Source: a virus
IMG/VR virus record: IMGVR_UViG_3300005588_000650
Span: 1 to 30,440 of that record
Strand: one strand, 5' to 3'
Length of the DNA: 30,440 bases
Below the pieces are notes generated by a model. The model was not told where the DNA came from. It saw only the letters and a program-made list of their open reading frames with translations, and did no database searches. How positions within the stretch are numbered: the first letter of the stretch is position 1; each line of letters starts with the position of its first letter. The position numbers and the translations under genes are program-made. Below, one piece after another: positions 23,443 through 30,440 of this stretch.

Positions 23443-26400
23443 TCGCTACCTCCCTGAACAACCAGAAAGGCAATCAACTCAAAATCATCCAGTCCGGCAA
23501 TGGTGTTGACCAGCGCCGTGGTGCGCCCGCCGCTGAACAGGCTGTCAATATCCTTTTCTTCCTTGACCTCTATCATGGAACGAATGGCGGCACTCAAAAG
23601 CTCTGATTGTTGCCCCATATCGTTGCCGTCCTTTGTTTGCTCATTAAACAGGCGGCAAATGTTCTGGATAGGCGCTGACTGCCCCTTGCAGCTTGAACGT
23701 ATCAGATCGAGAAGGCGTTTGACTTGCGTTTGGTCAACCACAACCTCGCCATCATTATTGATATAGACAAGGTAATAGGGATGCAGCCGGTTCTGCTGGT
23801 TAATATTAACGCTGTCATGGATATTTTTCAGTGCGAAAATCACACCGGCAGGAAGCCCAAGGTCCGCATCAGCCGAAACCACTGCATGAAGGCCATTGGG
23901 CATGCTTATCAGATCGCCATTTTCCTTCACATAGTTGAGCAAATCCATGCGAAAGTCATTAAGGCCAAGATCAGTGATTGAAATGCCGGTTTTCACATCT
24001 TCCAACTCAATCACTTCTTCCTGCATGCGTTTGAGCTGTTCCTTGCGATAGGCAATTTCGCTGCTCTTGGCGGTCAGTACATTGTCGTCGCCGGTTGCCG
24101 TCACATCGGCAATCATCATGCGATTTTCAACACGTTCTTTCAGATTGATATATTCATCGAGCGTAATATCCGGCCAATAGTTCACAAGCTGAATTTGTGC
24201 ATTGGGTGAACCAATACGGTCAATCCGCCCGAAACGCTGGATGATCCTCACCGGGTTCCAGTGAATATCGTAATTGATGAGATAGTCGCAATCCTGAAGG
24301 TTTTGGCCTTCGGAAATACAGTCGGTGCCGATGAGAATGTCAATCTCATTATTATCATCGGGCATGATGAGATGCTTTTCCTTCGCACGCGGTGAGAAAA
24401 GCGTGAGGACGGACTGGAAGTCATAAGCTTTTTTGAACGTTGTTTTAGGTGCGTCCGAACCAGTAACTTTTGCGCAGTGCAAGCCTTGGGTCTTTAAAAT
24501 ATCGGCAGCAATATTTTTATATAAATAATTTGCCGTGTCGGCGAAGGCGGTAAAAATAAGTATCTTTTTGTTACCCGCATTAATTGGATTTTTGATTTTG
24601 TCGCGAATTTGCGCCTTTAAATGCTGAAGCTTGCTATCATCTTCGGGCCGGATCAGTTCCATGGAAGCAAGAAGCCCATCGATCAAAGCAAGATCGCCTT
24701 TAAGGTCGTGCTGCCAGGATTGAACATCCATATCGGCAAGACTGATTTTGACTTTCTTGCCAACGGTAAAATCACCAAGGCCACTTAAATCGTCATCATC
24801 ACCATCAAAATCATCAACATTGGCGGTATAATCGGATATGTCCGGCATACTTCCAGAACGCTCAAAATCTGCTATGGCATCAAGGGTGGTTGTGAGATTG
24901 CTTTTAAGTGCGCCCAGTGTCAGACGAAATGCCTGTACCGAGCTTTCAAGTCGTTTTAACAGATTGGTCGTCATAAGCGCTTGCAGGCTGCGTTCGCGGT
25001 CCGCTTGTCTCAAGCGGCCTTTACCACCTTCAAGCTCAGTATCATATAGCTCTTCATATTTTGTCATGCGGCTGGGCAGGATGTAGCTAAGCGGTGCATA
25101 GACGGCGAGTTTTAACAAGGTGAGCTGGGCGACAATCTCGTTCAAGCTCATGACATCTGTTCTGGCCGTGAGCGGGCAATGGAAGGAAAGCGGTTTACGA
25201 CGTTCTGGGAATTTACCAATGTCTTTGGTGTCGTAAAATGTTTCAATATGCTTGCGGGAACGGGCAATGGTTACGCTGTCCAATAACTCGAAAAAATCAA
25301 AATCAAGTGCCTTGAGAATGGCTTGTGCAGTGCGATCTTCGGGGGGTAGTTTTGACCACATATTAAAAGCGGTTTGAGCTTTGCGGAATATTTCTTCGAC
25401 ACTGGTATTGGTTTTCAGCTTTTGGCTAAGAGCTTCGGACTGCCCCTCATAGGCAAGGGCAAGCTGGTTACGCAGATCAGTGAAACGGTTGTTTACCGGC
25501 GTTGCTGACAACATCAGAACTTTGGTTTTAACACCCTCACGAATAACCTGCCGCATCAGCCTCTGGTAGCGCGTTTCCTTGTCCTTATAGATGTCATTAT
25601 TTCGAAAATTATGAGATTCATCAATAACGACGAGATCGTAATTTCCCCAGTTGACACGGTTTAGAGGTATGCCAAAAGACATGCCGCTGTCCCGCGATAA
25701 ATCCGTGTGGCAGAGCACATCGTAATTCAAACGGTCCTTGGCAAATAGGTTGGTCTTTAAATTGCTGTTATAGTTCATCCAGTTGTCAGCCAGTTTTTTA
25801 GGGCAAAGCACCAGAACAGAACGGTTGCGAAGTTCATAATATTTTATGACGGCAAGTGCCGTGAAGGTTTTGCCAAGGCCAACACTGTCCGCCAGAATGC
25901 AGCCATTATAGGTTTCAAGTTTGTTGATGATCCCTGTTGCCGCATCACGTTGAAAGTTGAAAAGTTTATTCCAAATCAAACTATCCAGATAACCGGTGCG
26001 GTCGTTTGGCAGAACATCCTCGTCAATTTCTTCCAGAAATTCATTGAAGAGATTATAGAGGATCAGAAAGTAAATGCGTTCCGGTGAGTTTTCCTGATAG
26101 ATGGATTCAATATGCTGGCAGATGGATTCGGTAACGTCTTCCAGTTTGTCGGGGTCGCCCCAAATCTGATCGAACAGATCAAGATATGTATTGGTATAAG
26201 GTGCGCCATCGAAACGATTGACAATATTTGAAACGGCGTTACCTTTTTGCAGGCCCAGATCAACAGCAGTAAAACCACCTATCGGCATGTAGGCAATCTG
26301 TTCAGATTTACCATCGATGCAAATAAATTGTTGCATCGGAGCCTTGGTTTTATTGGAACGAAAGGTCGCCTTTTTTCTTATCCAATCAGCACATTCACGG

Positions 26401-26714
26401 GCAACAGCACGCTGTGTCATTTTGTTACGAAGTTGAATTTCAAATTCAGTTCCATAGAGATTTCTCTCGCGCTGTGCCTTTGGAATGAAAAATTCGCGCT
26501 GCTCTCGCTTGACCTGATCCGTTGCCCCTTCCGGTACAAAAGTGGGTGCAGTGAAAACAAAATCCAGTTTGTCGATTTTTGACAATTCAGTTTTTAGAGC
26601 TTCAAACGCATATATCGAAAAGCACGAGGCCGCGACTTTCAACCGCGTCCCGTTCTTTAGGGTCGTTTTGAGATCATCTCCAAGAAGATTGTTAATGTTA
26701 TCTACTATTTTCAC
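23439..26714 (-). CDS. SNF2/DEAD-type defence helicase with PLD-like N-terminal region
   Basis: This 1091-residue superfamily 2 ATPase has an N-terminal region (1 to about 200, GTRLKVAASCFSIYAFEALKTEL) that resembles the PLD-like domain of defence helicases, though I cannot see an intact HKD motif. Walker A is ILADSVGLGKTFTAL (about 273-287), motif II LVVIDESHNF (about 361-370), motif III LMLSATPVNNR (about 400-410). The C-terminal helicase lobe has LIGTDCISEGQNLQDCDYLINYD and RIIQRFGRIDRIGS (about 780-832). It begins with GTG. The upstream Fic gene ends 57 bp away. It probably remodels or translocates along invading DNA together with the DUF4391 protein. Confidence 0.87.
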   Translation of the reverse strand: MKIVDNINNLLGDDLKTTLKNGTRLKVAASCFSIYAFEALKTELSKIDKLDFVFTAPTFVPEGATDQVKREQREFFIPKAQRERNLYGTEFEIQLRNKMTQRAVARECADWIRKKATFRSNKTKAPMQQFICIDGKSEQIAYMPIGGFTAVDLGLQKGNAVSNIVNRFDGAPYTNTYLDLFDQIWGDPDKLEDVTESICQHIESIYQENSPERIYFLILYNLFNEFLEEIDEDVLPNDRTGYLDSLIWNKLFNFQRDAATGIINKLETYNGCILADSVGLGKTFTALAVIKYYELRNRSVLVLCPKKLADNWMNYNSNLKTNLFAKDRLNYDVLCHTDLSRDSGMSFGIPLNRVNWGNYDLVVIDESHNFRNNDIYKDKETRYQRLMRQVIREGVKTKVLMLSATPVNNRFTDLRNQLALAYEGQSEALSQKLKTNTSVEEIFRKAQTAFNMWSKLPPEDRTAQAILKALDFDFFELLDSVTIARSRKHIETFYDTKDIGKFPERRKPLSFHCPLTARTDVMSLNEIVAQLTLLKLAVYAPLSYILPSRMTKYEELYDTELEGGKGRLRQADRERSLQALMTTNLLKRLESSVQAFRLTLGALKSNLTTTLDAIADFERSGSMPDISDYTANVDDFDGDDDDLSGLGDFTVGKKVKISLADMDVQSWQHDLKGDLALIDGLLASMELIRPEDDSKLQHLKAQIRDKIKNPINAGNKKILIFTAFADTANYLYKNIAADILKTQGLHCAKVTGSDAPKTTFKKAYDFQSVLTLFSPRAKEKHLIMPDDNNEIDILIGTDCISEGQNLQDCDYLINYDIHWNPVRIIQRFGRIDRIGSPNAQIQLVNYWPDITLDEYINLKERVENRMMIADVTATGDDNVLTAKSSEIAYRKEQLKRMQEEVIELEDVKTGISITDLGLNDFRMDLLNYVKENGDLISMPNGLHAVVSADADLGLPAGVIFALKNIHDSVNINQQNRLHPYYLVYINNDGEVVVDQTQVKRLLDLIRSSCKGQSAPIQNICRLFNEQTKDGNDMGQQSELLSAAIRSMIEVKEEKDIDSLFSGGRTTALVNTIAGLDDFELIAFLVVQGGSE

Positions 26715-26771
26715 GCTAATTCCCTATCAATATGCTGCTGATATGGAAGAAATCGGCGGATATATCTTTCT

Positions 26772-27824
26772 TCATAATGTGTACCATGTGGCTCTTGCTT
26801 TCCCGTGTCGTCTGATCTTTCCGGCAGCCACCAGCTCCCGCAGTCGCAGCTTAATCGTATTTCTGTTTGCGCCGGTTGCCTCGGTAATCTGCACAATGTT
26901 TTGGCGATTATGAGTGCGTAGCAGGGTCAGAATCTTTAAGGCAATCTCCGGCAATTCGGCATCATCGTCACTGGCGATTTGTTCACTATCCAGTCTCTGA
27001 GCCAGATTGTTTTTCTGTTTTTTAAGGCAGCGCAGGAAGAAACCCACCCACGGCTCCCAGTCAGGTTCATCGCCTTTTAACGTTATCTGGGTGCGGCGCA
27101 GGGCTTTGTAATAAAGGTCTTTATTTTCTTCAATCACGCTTTCAAGCGAAGCGTAAGGGACATAATCATACCCGGCCCTAAGCAATAGCAATGTTGTCAG
27201 CACGCGGGACAAACGACCATTTCCATCCTGAAACGGATGGATGGCGAGGAATGTCACCACGAATACAGCAATGGTCAACAGCGGATGCAGTGCTTCTTCA
27301 TCAATTGCTTTTGCGGTCCAGGCAACCAGCTCTTCCATTTCGCGCGGCGTATCAAAAGGCGTGGTGGTTGCAAAAATAACGCCTATCTCCTGGCCGTCAG
27401 CATCAAAAGCAACCACATGATTATCAAGCGTCTTATATGACCCGCGATGGCGCTCATCCTTATGGCTGTAGCGCAGTAATGTCTGGTGAAGTTGACGAAT
27501 GTGGTTTTCTGTAAGGCGCAAGTCGGCAAAAGCCTCGAACACAAGGTCCATGGCATGGGCATAGCCCGCCACTTCCTGTTCATCCCGGGATGTGAAAGAA
27601 GTTTTACCTAAACCCGACAACAGGGTTTCAACTTGCGCATCGGTCAGCTTTGCGCCTTCAATACGGGTTGAAGAACCAACACTTTCAACCGTTGCCACTT
27701 TGCGCAAAGCAGACAGACGTTCAGGCGAGAGGTTTTCCAGTGCCTGCCAACGGCCTTTAAACTCGTCAATCTCTGCGACAAGCTTCACGATATCCGGTGT
27801 CAGATAAAGATTTGGGTCTTTCAT
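26772..27824 (-). CDS. fic: Fic-family protein (putative AMP-transferase) with C-terminal winged helix
   Basis: A 350-residue Fic enzyme, first gene of the leftward operon. The catalytic loop HPFQDGNGRLSR (196-207) matches the consensus HPFxDGNGR. Upstream, S52-TRI-E56-G57 fits the inhibitory (S/T)xxxE(G/N) helix of class II Fic proteins, so activity is expected to be self-restrained. The C terminus (about 290-350, LLRTHNRQNIVQITEATGANRNTIKLRLRELVAAGKIRRHGKA) is a winged helix, perhaps for autoregulation at its own promoter. Fic enzymes usually transfer AMP to a protein, but the target here is unknown. Weak ribosome binding site. Promoter proposed just upstream. Confidence 0.92.
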   Translation of the reverse strand: MKDPNLYLTPDIVKLVAEIDEFKGRWQALENLSPERLSALRKVATVESVGSSTRIEGAKLTDAQVETLLSGLGKTSFTSRDEQEVAGYAHAMDLVFEAFADLRLTENHIRQLHQTLLRYSHKDERHRGSYKTLDNHVVAFDADGQEIGVIFATTTPFDTPREMEELVAWTAKAIDEEALHPLLTIAVFVVTFLAIHPFQDGNGRLSRVLTTLLLLRAGYDYVPYASLESVIEENKDLYYKALRRTQITLKGDEPDWEPWVGFFLRCLKKQKNNLAQRLDSEQIASDDDAELPEIALKILTLLRTHNRQNIVQITEATGANRNTIKLRLRELVAAGKIRRHGKARATWYTL

Positions 27825-27851
27825 ACGGGTTCATATCCAATAATTTACCCC

Positions 27852-27880
27852 ATAATACCCAATTTAATCCGATAAACCAA
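27852..27880 (-). promoter_or_regulatory. Candidate promoter of the leftward defence operon
   Basis: On the minus strand, TTGGTT (27875-27880), 17 bp and TATTAT (27852-27857). The -10 matches five of six, the -35 three of six. Transcription would begin about 20 bases before the Fic ATG. It is the only candidate I see ahead of the eleven-gene run, and it faces the rightward promoter at 27974 across about 95 bp. Confidence 0.4.
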
Positions 27881-27973
27881 GAGGAAAATCCGCCTCAAAT
27901 TCCCACGTCGTTTAAATCGGCGGAGAGGTCGGTGAAAATTCACTGGAATTTGATTAAAATTTTCAGGGGCTAA

Positions 27974-27982
27974 TGCTATAAT
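27974..27982 (+). promoter_or_regulatory. Extended -10 promoter of the 152-residue gene
   Basis: TGcTATAAT is a perfect extended -10 element. The -35 position (TTAAAA, 17 bp upstream) is poor, which is normal for extended -10 promoters. The predicted start is about 40 bases before the ATG at 28029. Confidence 0.55.
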
Positions 27983-28028
27983 GGGGGTGAGCTTTCTTGA
28001 GTGAATGATGAACCGGACATCGATATAA

Positions 28029-28487
28029 ATGGGTAATATTGCACTTATCAACATGGAATTGGCGCCAACAGCGTCAATAGTAACCGCCGAAGACAGGCGG
28101 TACTTCCCGATCTACATTCAACTTCTGGATTTGGATTCAGCGGGGAAATGTTGGAAAGAGACCACTCGGAAATTGCTGGAAATCGACCCGGATGAAGATA
28201 GTGAAATGGCCAGACGGCTTTATGATTCCTATCTGGCGCGGGCGAAATGGATGTATGAGACCGGGATTAAAACCATATCTTCTGATACAAATGCGTCCTT
28301 TGAGCATTGGGTGGTTCATATCCTTAAATCCGCCATCGAGGCCGGCAAGATATTAAAGCCTGAAACGCAAAATCTTGATCAATGGGCACACGAACAGGTC
28401 CGCCGTTTGACGGATCAGAATATATTGCAGGCAGACCCAAATCTGTCCCATAAGGTGTGCGAAGAAATCTTGCTTAAGCATTTTTGA
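28029..28487 (+). CDS. Hypothetical 152-residue protein
   Basis: A soluble, mostly helical, acidic protein without a motif I recognise. Tracts such as DEDSEMARRLYDSYLARAKWMYETG and HEQVRRLTDQNILQADPNLSHKVCEEILLKHF look like a real coding sequence with balanced composition. It is divergent from the Fic-led operon and has an extended -10 promoter. No strong Shine-Dalgarno precedes the first ATG. A second ATG at 28053 is possible. It could be a regulator or immunity partner of the neighbouring operon, but nothing in the sequence shows this. Confidence 0.6.
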   Translation: MGNIALINMELAPTASIVTAEDRRYFPIYIQLLDLDSAGKCWKETTRKLLEIDPDEDSEMARRLYDSYLARAKWMYETGIKTISSDTNASFEHWVVHILKSAIEAGKILKPETQNLDQWAHEQVRRLTDQNILQADPNLSHKVCEEILLKHF

Positions 28488-28525
28488 CTGTTTTCTTATA
28501 AAATTTGATACGCCTTTTTTGTAGT

Positions 28526-28543
28526 CAAAATTAGCTAATTTTG
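28526..28543. other. 18-bp perfect palindrome downstream of the 152-residue gene
   Basis: CAAAATTAGCTAATTTTG is self-complementary over 18 bp. It lies about 40 bp after the stop of the hypothetical gene, following a T-run. It could be an operator for a dimeric regulator, a cruciform, or, read as a hairpin without a loop, a poor terminator. Confidence 0.55.
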
Positions 28544-28689
28544 TCTGCATTCTTGGAAGTATTTCTGGTGGGGGAAAGCCTTCTCCCTAGCTTCAACCAG
28601 TCTAAAATAGCCTGTTTTCAGCACACCCCCTTCCAGCGGGGATACCCCGCAACGCCCCAAGATCATAAGGACACCGACCCCCAAGTAAA

Positions 28690-28921
28690 ATAGTAGCCGG
28701 TGGCTTTTGGATTATTTTCCCCTGTCGGCTGGTGGGCGGTCGGCCTTTATAGCCCCAAGCGGTCACGCCGCAACAATTTTGGTTTTAAGTTCGTCTGGAT
28801 CATTTCATTTCTCCTACCAAAAATATTGCGCCGCGCCCTGAAGCTTGGGGCTAACCGGCCTTTTCACCGCCCCCCATCCTCCGGGGGAAAATACGGCGAA
28901 GAGGAGAAGGAACCAGACGCA
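28690..28921 (+). other. Structured gene-free leader upstream of ardC
   Basis: The stretch 28488-28921 holds no convincing gene. Its right half is GC-rich. TAGCCCCAAGC (28750-28760) pairs perfectly with 28843-28853 over 11 bp, and further C- and G-runs (28870-28886) can pair locally. An open frame runs through it into ardC but lacks a ribosome binding site and has poor protein character. A long structured 5' leader or a small RNA is the best reading. Confidence 0.4.
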
Positions 28922-29842
28922 ATGACCAAATATAACCAACAAACACCTTACAGGCGGCAAACGGTTTACCAACAGGTGACTGCCCGCATCATTCAGGAAC
29001 TGGAACAAGGCCGGGTGCCATGGGTGCAACCATGGGGCAATGGGAGCGGCGCGGCAGGACTTCCAGCTAATGCCGATACGGGCAAGAACTATTCCGGTAT
29101 TAATATTCTGCTTCTTTGGGGAGCCGTCTTTGAACGGGGTTTTTCGCTTCAAAGCTGGCTCACTTACAAACAGGCGCAAAAGCTTGGTGGTACGGTTCGC
29201 AAGGGTGAGAAATCAACTTCCATTGTTTATGCCGACAGTTTTATCACCAAAGAGGAACGCCAGACCGCACGTGCAGAACAGCGCGACCCGGAGCGCATTC
29301 CTTTTCTAAAACGATATAGTGTTTTCAATATCGCGCAATGCGAAGGCTTGCCGGAAGAGCTTTATGAGGATGCGCCGGAGCTTCCAGAGTGTGAGCAAAT
29401 CCCCCACGCCGAAGCCCTGATAAAAGACACAGGCGCGGATTTTCGCGTTAGCGGCAATCGGGCTTTTTATGTGCCGTCACAGGATTTTATTCAGGTGCCG
29501 CCGCAACCCGCTTTTCATGAGCAGATTAATTATTACCGCACCTGTTTTCATGAACTGGGACACTGGACAGGCCACAAATCCCGCCTTGATCGAGACTTGC
29601 GCCACGCAAAAGGCGGCAAGCCCTATGCCCATGAGGAACTTGTCGCGGAAATAACCAGCGCCTTTGTTTGCGCATCGCTCACCATCAAACCCACCGTTCG
29701 CCATACGGACTATATCGCCTCATGGCTTGCACAGCTGAAAGACGATGACAGGGCGATTTTTCGCGCCGCCAGTCTGGCCAGCAAAGCCGCCGATTATCTC
29801 TTAACCACCCGCCAAATTGAAAAAATACGGGCGGCGGCATGA
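28922..29842 (+). CDS. ardC: ArdC-like antirestriction protein (ssDNA-binding zincin)
   Basis: This 306-residue protein of the ArdC family protects incoming mobile DNA from restriction. The N-terminal ssDNA-binding region is VYQQVTARIIQELEQGRVPWVQPW with NYSGINILLLW and SWLTYKQAQKLGGTVRKGEK. The C-terminal metallopeptidase has the zinc site HELGHWTGH (H210-E-L-G-H214) and the later glutamate in AHEELVAEI. Length is normal. The frame is open 74 codons upstream, but GGAGAAGG before the ATG at 28922 and the family alignment fix the start there. It is followed at 52 bp by the DUF2958 gene, its frequent companion on alphaproteobacterial plasmids and ICEs. Confidence 0.9.
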   Translation: MTKYNQQTPYRRQTVYQQVTARIIQELEQGRVPWVQPWGNGSGAAGLPANADTGKNYSGINILLLWGAVFERGFSLQSWLTYKQAQKLGGTVRKGEKSTSIVYADSFITKEERQTARAEQRDPERIPFLKRYSVFNIAQCEGLPEELYEDAPELPECEQIPHAEALIKDTGADFRVSGNRAFYVPSQDFIQVPPQPAFHEQINYYRTCFHELGHWTGHKSRLDRDLRHAKGGKPYAHEELVAEITSAFVCASLTIKPTVRHTDYIASWLAQLKDDDRAIFRAASLASKAADYLLTTRQIEKIRAAA

Positions 29843-29894
29843 CCGCGCCCGGCTTTCCCGCACATCAACCAGAAGAATTTTGAAAGGCAAAATC

Positions 29895-30296
29895 ATGCTA
29901 CTCATACCAGAAAATATCCGCAAAAAACTTATCGCCAATTGGCAAAATGAAGATGAAAACAAAGACCCGTTTCCCGTTGTGAAACTGTTCAATCCAGTGG
30001 GTGCCGCCACATGGCTGATAACGGAAATGGTCTTGGGTCAGCCGGATATTCTATTCGGCCTTTGTGATCTTGGTTTTCAGTGCCCTGAACTCGGGATTGT
30101 AAGCCTGTCAGAAATCGAAAGTATCAGGCTTTTTGGTGCGCTTGGCATTGAACGGGACAGGCATTTTACCGCTGAATTTTCGCTTTCCATCTATGCGCAA
30201 GCCGCGCGCATACACGGCCAAATCACCTTTGATAAAAAGGCGCTTTTACAAGCCAAAGCAGGGCTTGAATCTGAAAAGCGTAGATTAAGAAACTGA
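29895..30296 (+). CDS. DUF2958 domain protein
   Basis: A 133-residue protein matching DUF2958 from end to end: LIPENIRKKLIANW, FPVVKLFNPVGAATWLITEM, DILFGLCDLGFQCPELGIVSLSEIESIR and LGIERDRHFTAEFSLSIYAQAARIHGQI. The family has no known activity and is carried on plasmids, ICEs and integrated islands, usually beside ArdC. AAAGGC precedes the ATG at 29895. An in-frame ATG at 29817 falls inside ardC and is unlikely. It probably shares a transcript with ardC. Confidence 0.88.
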   Translation: MLLIPENIRKKLIANWQNEDENKDPFPVVKLFNPVGAATWLITEMVLGQPDILFGLCDLGFQCPELGIVSLSEIESIRLFGALGIERDRHFTAEFSLSIYAQAARIHGQITFDKKALLQAKAGLESEKRRLRN

Positions 30297-30324
30297 CCGC
30301 GAGGCCCTCTAAACCAACCCACTA

Positions 30325-30440
30325 GAGCAAGGTCACATCAAATAGATTCATTTTAGGGATTCCCAAAGAGGCCATAATGTGATTCAAGATAGAAGCTGGA
30401 AAAGGAGGCCAGCCTCTATGGTAAAATCTCTATCTATCGA
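30325..30440 (+). mobile_element. Left edge of a probable IS630-family insertion sequence
   Basis: A TA dinucleotide at 30323-30324 is followed by a leader with GGGATTCCC and TGTGATTCA motifs and an AAGGAGG, then a start codon at 30418. That arrangement is what I recall for alphaproteobacterial IS630 elements, which insert at TA. The right end is outside the window, so neither inverted repeat nor family can be confirmed. Confidence 0.45.
30418..30440 (+). CDS. Partial transposase start (IS630-like), cut by window end
   Basis: Only MVKSLSI is visible. IS630-type transposases commonly begin M(A/V)KxLSxDLRxRVV, and AAGGAGG lies ahead of the ATG. The remainder is off the window. Confidence 0.4.

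Noticed and set aside
11911-27824. Assignment to BREX, DISARM or classic Lamassu
   Set aside because: No PglZ, BrxL or BrxC; no DrmB (DUF1998) or DrmA arrangement; the ATPase is Lamassu-like in kind, but its neighbours do not match the usual Lamassu partners as far as I can see.
28700-28921. A 74-residue N-terminal extension of ArdC
   Set aside because: The good ribosome binding site is directly before 28922, family alignment starts there, and the upstream frame has poor protein character over a pairing-rich region.

Overview
The window looks like a tRNA-anchored stack of mobile DNA in an alphaproteobacterial chromosome. I infer the class from the style of the proteins: the XRE repressor, the TAT-signal prophage protein, the ArdC/DUF2958 pair and the serine recombinase. 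The species cannot be named. Base composition is moderate and somewhat AT-rich, with visibly mosaic patches.

Region 1 (40-9962) is a tRNA-Thr(TGT) gene followed by a compact 9.85-kb island. The island is bounded by a perfect 46-bp repeat of the tRNA 3' half (70-115 and 9917-9962). A tyrosine integrase lies 20 bp from the tRNA. Behind it come an AlpA-like regulator, an HK97-type head set (major capsid, prohead protease, portal), a winged-helix protein, a TAT-signal protein, a divergent XRE repressor, large and small terminase, an HNH endonuclease, and a replication initiator with iteron-like repeats inside its gene. There are no tail, lysis or baseplate genes. This is the layout expected of a capsid-forming phage-inducible chromosomal island (cf-PICI): it would build and fill its own heads and borrow tails from a helper phage. 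Four copies of TTTCCAAC flank the two ends and look like integrase arm-type sites.

Region 2 (9963-11850) is the end of an older neighbouring element. It holds a large serine recombinase and a small partner gene behind a strong promoter. The recombinase reading frame now runs through the island's right attachment site. Before the island inserted, it would have run antisense into the tRNA and stopped there, so two elements have probably used this locus in succession.

Region 3 (11911-27824) is one leftward run of eleven tightly packed genes: Fic protein, helicase with an N-terminal extension, DUF4391 protein, Mod methyltransferase, a small protein, Res restriction helicase-nuclease, an SMC/Rad50-like ATPase, an AlbA_2/Schlafen-type protein, an unrecognised 282-residue protein and two membrane proteins. 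Start and stop codons overlap or abut at most junctions. I read this as a composite anti-phage defence operon: an extended type III restriction-modification block joined to a five-gene ATPase/AlbA_2/membrane block. I could not match the whole set to a named system.

Region 4 (27974-30440) points right. It has an unknown 152-residue gene with an extended -10 promoter, a roughly 430-bp gap with a palindrome and a long-range stem, an ArdC-like antirestriction protein, a DUF2958 protein, and the left edge of a probable IS630-family insertion sequence cut by the window end.
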